A stretch of 64,000 nucleotides of DNA, taken from Hoeflea_A sp965216535 (GTDB taxonomy: Bacteria > Pseudomonadota > Alphaproteobacteria > Rhizobiales > Rhizobiaceae). Shown here one piece after another: positions 16,109 to 24,358 of this stretch. Below the pieces are notes generated by a model. The model saw nothing but the letters and a program-made list of their open reading frames with translations. It was not told where the DNA came from and made no database searches. Within the stretch, counting starts at the first letter, position 1; each line of letters opens with the position of its first letter. The stretch is from contig OZ244175.1 of the NCBI GenBank assembly GCA_965216535.1, forward strand, positions 5,704,001-5,768,000. Direction: 5' to 3'. The translations under genes and the position numbers were made by a program.

Positions 16109-19100
16109 AGACACCTTCCGCCAGGGGATGCCGGATCGCAAGCGCGCTTGCGCTGGCTGTACCATCCGTGCCGTCACTGCTGCTGACAACAACGTCCGCG
16201 CTTGCGGTTTGCACCGTCAACACTGCAACGATGACCTGCACCGGGGACGAATCCACCGGCATCGTCGTTGATCGTGACGATTTCAACCCGCCGATCCAGA
16301 TCATCGAGATCGATCAGTTGACCAACACGATTGGCGGTTCCGGGGTCCAACTGAGCGGCAACGGCTCGAACGGAAACGATGGCGATTCAGCTGTCGGCAC
16401 GGGAGATGACGGGGACGACGGCGGGGATGCCCTGGATCTGACGATCGATTATCAGGACCCGAATTTCGGGGTCTCGACTACCGCTGATGAGGCCGGGGGA
16501 CTGTTCGTTGGCAGCAAGGCCGGTGATGGCGGAAAGGGCGGCACTGGCGACAACGATGCCATTGATCCGGTGGATACCAAAGGCGGCAAAGGCGGAACCG
16601 GAGGCACCGGCGGCAATGTGACCGTTGAAAGCACGGCCACGATCAACACCACCGGCAACCTGTCTCACGGAATTCTGGCCGTCAGCGATGGCGGTGACGG
16701 CGGCGATGGCGGTCATGCACAGTCGGCAATCGATTCCAACGGAGGCAATGGCGGCGCCGGAGGCCCCTCCGGGCAAATCACCATAACCAGCACAGGTCCG
16801 AGCATCACCACCAGTGGTCCACAGGCCCAGGGCATCTATGCACAAAGCCTGGGCGGCGCCGGCGGCAACGGCGGCACGTCGGACGGCGGGATCACCGGTG
16901 GAGGTGGCGGCGGTGCGGGCGGCGGTATCGCCAAAGCAGTCATTATCGTCAATGACAGCACGATCGAAACCTCGGGCAACGGCGCCGGCGGCATCCTGGC
17001 CCAAAGCATCGGCGGGTTCGCTGGCTCGGGTGGCGGTGGCAGCGACCTTTTCTCCTTCGGCGCCAGTGGTGAGAGCGGCGGACCGGCAGATGCGGTCTCC
17101 ATTACCAACAGCGGAGCGATCACCACCCAGGGCACCTATGCCACCGCCATCATGGCGCAAAGCACCGGCGGCGGCGGTGGCAGCGCCAACACCGATGGCG
17201 GCGTCGTTTCGCTCGGTGGCAGCGGTGATTCAGGTGGCGACGCCGGCACGGTATTCGTCCAGAACATGGCTGTGCTGACCACCAATGACGACAATTCGGT
17301 CGGTATTCAGGCTCAATCCGTCGGCGGCGGAGGCGGCGACGCCGGAGACTCGGGAGGCCTTGTCAGCATTGGCGCGGGTGGCGGCAATGGCGGCAACGGC
17401 GGCAGGGTCCTGGTTGAGAACCACGCCGGCATCTCCACCGTTGGAGAGGCCTCCGATGCAATCCTCGCGCACAGCATCGGTGGTGGCGGCGGTAATGGCG
17501 GTTCGGGTGGCGGACTGCTGACCGCGGTCGGCGGCAATGGCGGCTCGGGCGGCCGGGGGGAAGCCGTCTTCGTCTACAACACCTCCGACTTGTCTACCCA
17601 GGGGGATCATTCCAACGGAATACTGGCCGAAAGCATCGGCGGTGGCGGCGGCAAGGGCGGCAACACGGTCGATGTCGGCGTCTTTGTCAGCGTGGGCGTT
17701 GGTGGAACCGGTGGCAATGGCGGCGACGGCAGCATCGTCGAGGTCAACACCGATGTTTCTGAAACAAGTGTCGGGCGGTCCATTTCGACGCAAGGCGATC
17801 ATTCCGGCGGGATTGTCGCCCACAGCGTTGGCGGCAGCGGCGGCAAGGGCGGCTGGACGGTATCCGCCAGCGCAGGAATGGACGCTGATGTCAGCATCGG
17901 GGTCGGCGGCAGCGGCGCCAATGGTGGTTCCGGTCGCGAGGTGACGGTTCACAACAAGGGTACGATCGCCACGGTCGGCAAATTCAGCGATGGGATCATG
18001 GCCCAAAGCTCCGGCGGCGGCGGTGGAATGGGCGGCTTTGCCGTCTCCGCGGCGGTATCGGAAGCCACCAGCATCTCGGTAGGGGTTGGCGGCGGCGGCG
18101 GCGGTGGTGGCGATGCAGGTCGTGTTTCGGTGAAAAGCTGGACGGATATCAGCACCGATGGCGACCACTCCAACGGCATCGTGGCGGAAAGCATCGGCGG
18201 CAGCGGGGGCCATGGCGGCTTCAGCATGAGCCTCTCGGGGTCCTTTGATACGAGCGTCGGACTGAGCGTCGGCGGAGATGGCGGGTCGGGCGGTGATGCA
18301 TCGTCTTCGCATCTGGAGTCCGTCGGCCATATCACCACCGATGGAGATCATGCCGCCGCCGTCCTCGTACAAAGTATCGGTGGCGGTGGCGGCAATGGCG
18401 GCTTCAGTCTCGATTTGGCCGCCTCGTCAACATTCACCGTAAGCGTGGCGGTTGGCGGCAAAAGCGGCAGCGGCGGCTCAGCCGGTGACGTGATGGCAAC
18501 ATCAAGCGGAAACCTGGTGACCACGGGCATCCACTCAAACGGGCTGGCTGCACAGAGCATCGGCGGCGGCGGTGGCAATGGTGGCTACTCCGTCTCGCTG
18601 ACCGGTACGGGCGAAGGCGCCGGTGTGCCTGTCAGCATCGGCGGCGACGGGTCGACCGGCGGAACCTCCGGTGCGGTGACCGCAATCAATCGCGGCAATA
18701 TCACGACGGAAGGGTCCATCTCCTACGGCATCCTTGCCCAAAGTCTCGGTGGCGGCGGCGGCAATGGCGGCTTCAGCGCTTCGGGATCCGTGACACTCGG
18801 CGAAGGCGCCACGGTTCCGGTTTCCGTGGGCGGCGGCGGCGGCACGGGCCACCACGCGCGCTCCGTGACTGTCGACAGTGTCGGCAACATCAGAACCGGA
18901 ACGGAAACCACTGGTCGACACTCAGGCGGCATCCTTGCGCAAAGCATCGGTGGCGGCGGCGGCAACGGCGGCTTCAGCATCAGCGCCGGTATTGTCAGCG
19001 GCGGTGATGGTGGCAGCCTCTCCGTCGCCGTCGGTGGTAAAGGCGGAAGCGGATCATTCGGAGGCGCCGTTTCCATCAGCAGCATCGGTGATATCGAGTC

Positions 19101-22100
19101 GGTCCGAAGCGGCGCGCCGGGCATCCGCGGGCAGAGCATTGGCGGCGGTGGCGGCAGCGGCGGCTTCAGCGCGTCCTTCGACGGTTCGGAGAGCGGCAAT
19201 CTGAGCGTCAGCATTGGCGGTGAAGGCGGCGCCGGTAACCACGGCTCCGCGGTGACCATCCATAGCAAAGGCACGATCATCACCGGCGGACGACAATCCT
19301 ACGGCATCTCGGCACAAAGTATCGGCGGCGGCGGTGGCCATGGCGGGTTCAGCCTGGCCGGGTCAATCAGCGAGGGCGACAACGTGTCGGTCGCCATCGG
19401 CGGTAAAGGCGGCGGCGGCGGAAACGGCGGCGAAGTCTTGGTCTTTCACGAAGGTTCCATTCGAACCGCAGGCAGCAGCGCCACTGGCCTGCTGGCGCAA
19501 AGCGTCGGCAACAGCGGTGGTACGGGCGGCTTCAGCGGAACACTCAATATCGCGCTCGACGAAGGTGGAAACGTCGGCGTCAGCGTCGGTGGAGGCGGCG
19601 GTGTTGGCGGCTTTGCAAGAGCGGTCAACGTAACCGCGATCGGCGGTGAAATCAGGACTGCTGGACGAGGCGCCTCCGGCATTCTGGCGCAGAGCGTCGG
19701 CGGCAGCGGCGGCAATGGCGGCTTCGGGTTCACCGGAAATCTCGGCACGGGTGAATCGAGCGGCAATATCGGCGTGACAGTCGGCGGCGGTGGAGGTGAC
19801 GGTGGCGCCAGCGGTGCCGTTTTCGTTGTCAATGCGAGTCTCATTCACACCCGGGAGGAACAGGCCCACGCCATCCAGGCGCAGAGCACGGCCGGCAGTG
19901 GCGGCAATGGCGGCATGGCGCTTACCGCCAATCTGAGCCTCGACTCGGATTCGCCCGGCAACAATCTGGGGGTCTCGGTTGGCGGTGCCGGCGGCCGGGG
20001 CAACATTGCTGGAAAGGTCACGATCGACAACGCCGGCACATTGCACACCGAAGGCTTCAAGGCGCGCGGACTGTTTGCCCAAAGCATTGGCGGCGGTGGA
20101 GGCGATGGCGGCCTGTCGTTCTCTGGCAACTTCGCCGGTGGCCAGGACAGCAAGGAAATGAACGTCGCTGTTGGCGGCGGCGGAGGCAGCGGAAACAACG
20201 CGGCTGCAGTAACGGTCATCAACAACGGCTCGATCGCGACGGAAAGCCATTTCAGCGAGGCCATTCTCGCACAGAGCATCGGCGGCGGCGGCGGCACCGG
20301 GGGTTCGGCTTCGACCGCTGCCCTGTCGCGCCAGGGTGACGGCACATCGCTCGATTTCGGTGTATCCATTGGCGGATCGGGCGGTGCGGCCGGCGATGGA
20401 AGAGCCGTCGATGTGGTGAACAATGGAACAATCGTCACCGACGGCGTCGCTTCAACCGCCATCAACGCGCAAAGCATTGGCGGTGGCGGCGGCAAGGGCG
20501 GCTCCAGCCTGGCCGGCATCACAGGGCTGACCCAATCGGGCACTCAGCCCAATCCGCGCACCGTCAACGTCAATGTCGCCATCGGCGGCGCCGGTGGCAG
20601 CGGCGGAAACGCCAGCACGGTCAGGGTCGTCAACACAGGCGGTATTCAGACCGGTGATGGCGCGGCAAAAGGAATTTCGGCGCAAAGTATCGGCGGCGGC
20701 GGTGGCCAGGGCGGCGCGGCCGATGCTTTCGCCATGCTCGCCGGTTATTGCGCCATTTGTGGCCAGTCCGAGCCTGACAATGGCGCGAAATCCATCAACC
20801 TGACAGTCTCCGTCGGCGGCGGCGGCGGCGGCGGCGGGCATGCGGACGCGGTCAATGTCGACAATATCGGCTCTATCCTGACCGAGGGCGCCGGCGCTGA
20901 CGGCATTTTCGCCCAGAGCATTGGTGGTGGTGGCGGCGAAGGCGGCACCGGATCGCTCGGCCAGAATTTCCTGCAAGGGCTCGCCGGTGTCATCATTTCC
21001 GACGGTCCGATCATCTTGGATCCGATGGGATCCCTGAAGATCTGGGACGACATCCAGGTCGCCATCGGCGGCAGCGGCGGTTCAGCGGGCAACGGTGGTC
21101 CGGTCACAGTCAAGAATGCCGGGACGATCGCAACGCTCGGCGTTCAATCCAGCGCGATCTATGCGCAGAGCATTGGCGGCGGTGGGGGCCGCGGCGGAGC
21201 CTCTTCCGGCGGCGCCTTTGCAATCGCCTCGATCGGCGGCAAGGGCGGCTCTGGTGGTGACGCGAAAGCCGTGACAGTTGAGAATGACGGCGACATCTTC
21301 ACGACGGGTGCAGCCTCCATGGGCATCTTCGCTCAGAGCGTTGGCGGCGGTGGTGGCCACGGTGGCGATGTCAGTCAGAACCTGTTCTGGAACGGCGTCG
21401 ATGTCGGGATCGGCATCGACCTTTCGCTCGGCGGCGGAAGCGGCGGTAACGCTGGCGATGTTTCGGTCGACAACACCGGCAGGATCGTGACCGAGGGTGC
21501 CGGTGGCCACGGTATCTTTGCGCACAGCGTTGGTGGTGGTGGCGGTGTTGCCGGCAGTGCCGGGCTCAGCCCCGGCTCCGCCTTGTATTTCATCGGCTCG
21601 ACCGGCGATGACGGCGATGCCGGAACCGTTACCGTCACCACGTCCGGCGACATTTACACAACGGGCCCCGGGTCGGTGGGAATCTTTGCCCAAAGTGGCA
21701 GCGGTCAAGAGGACACGGATACGTCAAACGACTTCGCCAATGGGGCCAGTGGCACAGGCAAAGCAGTGACAGTGACCGTCAGTGCCAGGATCGAAGCTGC
21801 CGGTGAGAATTCGGGCGGCGTGCTTGCCCAGAGCATCGGCGTCAACAACAACAGCGACGTGACGGTCTCGGTTGCGGCCGGCGGTGCCGTGATCGGCGGC
21901 ACCGATACGGACGGAGATGGAACCGACAGCAATGCAATTGCCATCGAGTTGCTCGATGGCGCCGACAATGTGATTACCAACCGGGGGACTGTTTCCACCC
22001 AGCAGGGCTATTTGGGAACGGCGGTTGCGACGCGAACGACGCGGGAAAACAAAACCACTCCCAACGACACGGTCGACAATTACGACATCCTCACCGGATC

Positions 22101-23679
22101 GGTGTTCCTGACCGGATCGACGAATGCCGTGACGAATTATGCCGGCGGTCGCATGAACGCTGGCGCCGATATCGATATCGGATCCGGTAACACCGTCAGC
22201 AATTTCGGCACGATTTCACCAGGCGACCAGGACCAGGTGTTCACCTCCACGATCACCGGCGACTATGTGCAGAGCGACGACGGCACCTATGAAGTCGACG
22301 TCGATTTCAAGATTGCCGACGAGAACCCCGGCCCGGGTGTTCCCGGCGAGGCCGATCTGATCCACATCACGGGCACCGCGGAGCTCGATGGGTTTGTCAC
22401 CGTGAACGCCGTCAACGGCGCCTATCTGGAGCCGGACGTTTCGGGCTCGGTGCTGATCCTGACCGCCGATGGCGAATACGGCACGCCGACGCTGATTGCG
22501 CCGGATACGGCAGTCGTCAACTATGAGCTCAGCTACGACACGACAACCACCAACAATGTCTATCTCGGCTGGACGGTGAATTTCACGCCGGACGGCCTCA
22601 ATCGCAACGAGACTGCCATCGGCGACTACATAACCGATGTGATTGCGGCCGGCGATCCGGAGGCCCTCACCCCGGTGGTCAACGCGCTGCTGGAAGCGCC
22701 CGACATCCCGACCTTGCGCAATTACTACGACCAGCTGTCGCCAGAGGCCTATATCGACAATGAGCTCGCGACAGTTCTTGGAAACATGCGCTTTGGCCGT
22801 TCTCTTATGAACTGCCACACGATGGACGAGACCGGACACTGCGGCTGGCTGCGTTTCGGAGGCTACCGGACCGAGCGCGACGAGACCTTCGAATATTTCG
22901 GCTTCAACGAAAACGTGCTTGATGGCGAAGCTGGTATTGGCGGAATGGTCAACGACAGCACCGGGCTGTTCCTGGCGCTGAACTACGGCCGCAGCGACAT
23001 CGACACGGAAAATCTGGCGTCAAGCGACGGTCATCGGCTTCAGGGCGGCCTGGGCCTCAGCCACTACGGCGAAGGCGGCGGTGCTATCTCGATCGCCGCC
23101 ATGGGTGGTGCCGCCTGGTATGACGTCGAACGCACCTTGACCTTGACCGGCACACCGATGACGGCAGAGGGCAACCAGAAACTCTACTTTGGTGGCGGCC
23201 AGGTCCGACTGTCCTACGAGGCAAGCAATGGCCCGCTGACGCTGACTCCGTCTGTCGAGGCCTGGGGGGGCTATTTCTACAACAGCGCAATCTCCGAATC
23301 CGGTGCCGGCGGTGCCAGTCTCGACATCGAAGGAGATGGCGACTTCTTTGCCGCCGTGCGCCCTGCCCTCAAACTCGCGGCCCAGAGCACCACGGATGAC
23401 GGCGGTACGATCAGCGCCTTCATCCAGGGTGGCGCCACCTATATTGCCTACGGCAACAACAACTTCGGAACGGGCATGACGGCGACCATGCAGGGTGACG
23501 CCAACGCCGTCCCGGGCTTCACGGTGACCAGCAGCCTGGCCGATTGGTATGTCGACGGTCTGGTCGGTCTCAACTGGACCGCGCCGGACGGCACGCAGTT
23601 CAAATTGAGCGGCGGCGCGCAATATGCACAGGACTATCTGATCTACGGTGGTGACGCCGAACTGGTCGTCCCGTTCTGA
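16096..23679 (+). CDS. Giant autotransporter 2, tandem paralogue of autotransporter 1
   Basis: 2527 residues with the same architecture as its upstream neighbour: signal peptide ending near ALA, an N-terminal Cys pair, about 28 glycine-rich beta-helix turns, a CAIC pair at residues 1552/1555, a linker beginning near YEVDVDFKIADENPG, and a C-terminal barrel ending in VVPF. The linker and barrel are much closer to copy 1 than most of the repeats are. A longer in-frame start at 16036 exists, but alignment with copy 1 and the leader overlap favour 16096, which lacks its own Shine-Dalgarno. The family suggests surface display, adhesion or biofilm roles. Tandem near-equal copies could allow recombination or switching. 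Confidence 0.85.
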   Translation: MPRIKTPSARGCRIASALALAVPSVPSLLLTTTSALAVCTVNTATMTCTGDESTGIVVDRDDFNPPIQIIEIDQLTNTIGGSGVQLSGNGSNGNDGDSAVGTGDDGDDGGDALDLTIDYQDPNFGVSTTADEAGGLFVGSKAGDGGKGGTGDNDAIDPVDTKGGKGGTGGTGGNVTVESTATINTTGNLSHGILAVSDGGDGGDGGHAQSAIDSNGGNGGAGGPSGQITITSTGPSITTSGPQAQGIYAQSLGGAGGNGGTSDGGITGGGGGGAGGGIAKAVIIVNDSTIETSGNGAGGILAQSIGGFAGSGGGGSDLFSFGASGESGGPADAVSITNSGAITTQGTYATAIMAQSTGGGGGSANTDGGVVSLGGSGDSGGDAGTVFVQNMAVLTTNDDNSVGIQAQSVGGGGGDAGDSGGLVSIGAGGGNGGNGGRVLVENHAGISTVGEASDAILAHSIGGGGGNGGSGGGLLTAVGGNGGSGGRGEAVFVYNTSDLSTQGDHSNGILAESIGGGGGKGGNTVDVGVFVSVGVGGTGGNGGDGSIVEVNTDVSETSVGRSISTQGDHSGGIVAHSVGGSGGKGGWTVSASAGMDADVSIGVGGSGANGGSGREVTVHNKGTIATVGKFSDGIMAQSSGGGGGMGGFAVSAAVSEATSISVGVGGGGGGGGDAGRVSVKSWTDISTDGDHSNGIVAESIGGSGGHGGFSMSLSGSFDTSVGLSVGGDGGSGGDASSSHLESVGHITTDGDHAAAVLVQSIGGGGGNGGFSLDLAASSTFTVSVAVGGKSGSGGSAGDVMATSSGNLVTTGIHSNGLAAQSIGGGGGNGGYSVSLTGTGEGAGVPVSIGGDGSTGGTSGAVTAINRGNITTEGSISYGILAQSLGGGGGNGGFSASGSVTLGEGATVPVSVGGGGGTGHHARSVTVDSVGNIRTGTETTGRHSGGILAQSIGGGGGNGGFSISAGIVSGGDGGSLSVAVGGKGGSGSFGGAVSISSIGDIESVRSGAPGIRGQSIGGGGGSGGFSASFDGSESGNLSVSIGGEGGAGNHGSAVTIHSKGTIITGGRQSYGISAQSIGGGGGHGGFSLAGSISEGDNVSVAIGGKGGGGGNGGEVLVFHEGSIRTAGSSATGLLAQSVGNSGGTGGFSGTLNIALDEGGNVGVSVGGGGGVGGFARAVNVTAIGGEIRTAGRGASGILAQSVGGSGGNGGFGFTGNLGTGESSGNIGVTVGGGGGDGGASGAVFVVNASLIHTREEQAHAIQAQSTAGSGGNGGMALTANLSLDSDSPGNNLGVSVGGAGGRGNIAGKVTIDNAGTLHTEGFKARGLFAQSIGGGGGDGGLSFSGNFAGGQDSKEMNVAVGGGGGSGNNAAAVTVINNGSIATESHFSEAILAQSIGGGGGTGGSASTAALSRQGDGTSLDFGVSIGGSGGAAGDGRAVDVVNNGTIVTDGVASTAINAQSIGGGGGKGGSSLAGITGLTQSGTQPNPRTVNVNVAIGGAGGSGGNASTVRVVNTGGIQTGDGAAKGISAQSIGGGGGQGGAADAFAMLAGYCAICGQSEPDNGAKSINLTVSVGGGGGGGGHADAVNVDNIGSILTEGAGADGIFAQSIGGGGGEGGTGSLGQNFLQGLAGVIISDGPIILDPMGSLKIWDDIQVAIGGSGGSAGNGGPVTVKNAGTIATLGVQSSAIYAQSIGGGGGRGGASSGGAFAIASIGGKGGSGGDAKAVTVENDGDIFTTGAASMGIFAQSVGGGGGHGGDVSQNLFWNGVDVGIGIDLSLGGGSGGNAGDVSVDNTGRIVTEGAGGHGIFAHSVGGGGGVAGSAGLSPGSALYFIGSTGDDGDAGTVTVTTSGDIYTTGPGSVGIFAQSGSGQEDTDTSNDFANGASGTGKAVTVTVSARIEAAGENSGGVLAQSIGVNNNSDVTVSVAAGGAVIGGTDTDGDGTDSNAIAIELLDGADNVITNRGTVSTQQGYLGTAVATRTTRENKTTPNDTVDNYDILTGSVFLTGSTNAVTNYAGGRMNAGADIDIGSGNTVSNFGTISPGDQDQVFTSTITGDYVQSDDGTYEVDVDFKIADENPGPGVPGEADLIHITGTAELDGFVTVNAVNGAYLEPDVSGSVLILTADGEYGTPTLIAPDTAVVNYELSYDTTTTNNVYLGWTVNFTPDGLNRNETAIGDYITDVIAAGDPEALTPVVNALLEAPDIPTLRNYYDQLSPEAYIDNELATVLGNMRFGRSLMNCHTMDETGHCGWLRFGGYRTERDETFEYFGFNENVLDGEAGIGGMVNDSTGLFLALNYGRSDIDTENLASSDGHRLQGGLGLSHYGEGGGAISIAAMGGAAWYDVERTLTLTGTPMTAEGNQKLYFGGGQVRLSYEASNGPLTLTPSVEAWGGYFYNSAISESGAGGASLDIEGDGDFFAAVRPALKLAAQSTTDDGGTISAFIQGGATYIAYGNNNFGTGMTATMQGDANAVPGFTVTSSLADWYVDGLVGLNWTAPDGTQFKLSGGAQYAQDYLIYGGDAELVVPF
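16810..21850 (+). repeat. Passenger-coding imperfect repeats of autotransporter 2
   Basis: An array of about 28 glycine-rich units, collinear with the array at 9054-14090. Insertions, such as the Cys-containing one near 20749, are at the same ordinal place in both copies. Confidence 0.8.
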
Positions 23680-23687
23680 CCAATCGG

Positions 23688-24338
23688 CTAGTACATGCTC
23701 TTTTGGTAGGCCTCCTCCAGATCAGCGTCGATTTTTTCCATCTCGGCCTTGTCTTCCGGGGCGCCGGTTGTCTGATCGAGAATGATCTTGGCAAGGGATG
23801 GCATTTCGCTGCGATTCTGGAAGTGATCCGGGTCCCAGAGCTTTGATCGCCGAAAGGCCTTGGCGCAGTGCAGGTAAACTTCGTCGATTTCGACGATAAT
23901 CGCCACTTTCGGTAGGCGATCACGGACAGCCATGGGCTTGAGCACCACCGGATCCGTGGTCACCTTGGCCCGGCCATTGATCCTCAACGTGTCATCAAAA
24001 CCCGGCACCAGGAACAGCAATCCGACAAACGGATTGGCGACAATATTGCTGAGCGTATCGAGCCGGTTGTTCCCCGGCCGGTCAGGGATCGCCAAGGTGC
24101 GGTCATCGAGTACCCGCACAAATCCGACCGGGTCGCCGCGCGGGCTGACATCCGCGAGGCCCTCTTTGCTCTGGGTCCCGATGCAGACAAACGGTGATCG
24201 GGCAATGAACTCCCTGGCATGCGGGTTCAGGCAGTCGAGGCATTTCTGCACCGCCAAGGGGTGCCGTTCGTGGAAAAGCTCTCTGAGCGCGGTTTCGTCT
24301 GAAATTACGAAATTGTCGTCGATCTTGAAATCTGTCAT
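23688..24338 (-). CDS. PPOX-type FMN-dependent flavoprotein (pyridoxamine 5'-phosphate oxidase fold)
   Basis: A 216-residue protein of the split-barrel PPOX superfamily, close to the MSMEG_1061-like group of FMN- or F420-binding oxidoreductases. Typical segments are FVCIGTQSKEGLADVSPRGDPVGFVRVLDD, where the first strands bind flavin phosphate, and NPFVGLLFLVPGFDDTLRINGRAKV. The start at 24338 has GGAGG 7 bases upstream, placed just after the stop of the CoxL-like gene, so the two are surely co-transcribed. The physiological substrate is unknown. It could reduce a product of the neighbouring molybdenum enzyme, but that is inference only. Confidence 0.85.
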   Translation of the reverse strand: MTDFKIDDNFVISDETALRELFHERHPLAVQKCLDCLNPHAREFIARSPFVCIGTQSKEGLADVSPRGDPVGFVRVLDDRTLAIPDRPGNNRLDTLSNIVANPFVGLLFLVPGFDDTLRINGRAKVTTDPVVLKPMAVRDRLPKVAIIVEIDEVYLHCAKAFRRSKLWDPDHFQNRSEMPSLAKIILDQTTGAPEDKAEMEKIDADLEEAYQKSMY

Positions 24339-24358
24339 CAACCGGCCTCCGGATTGAA

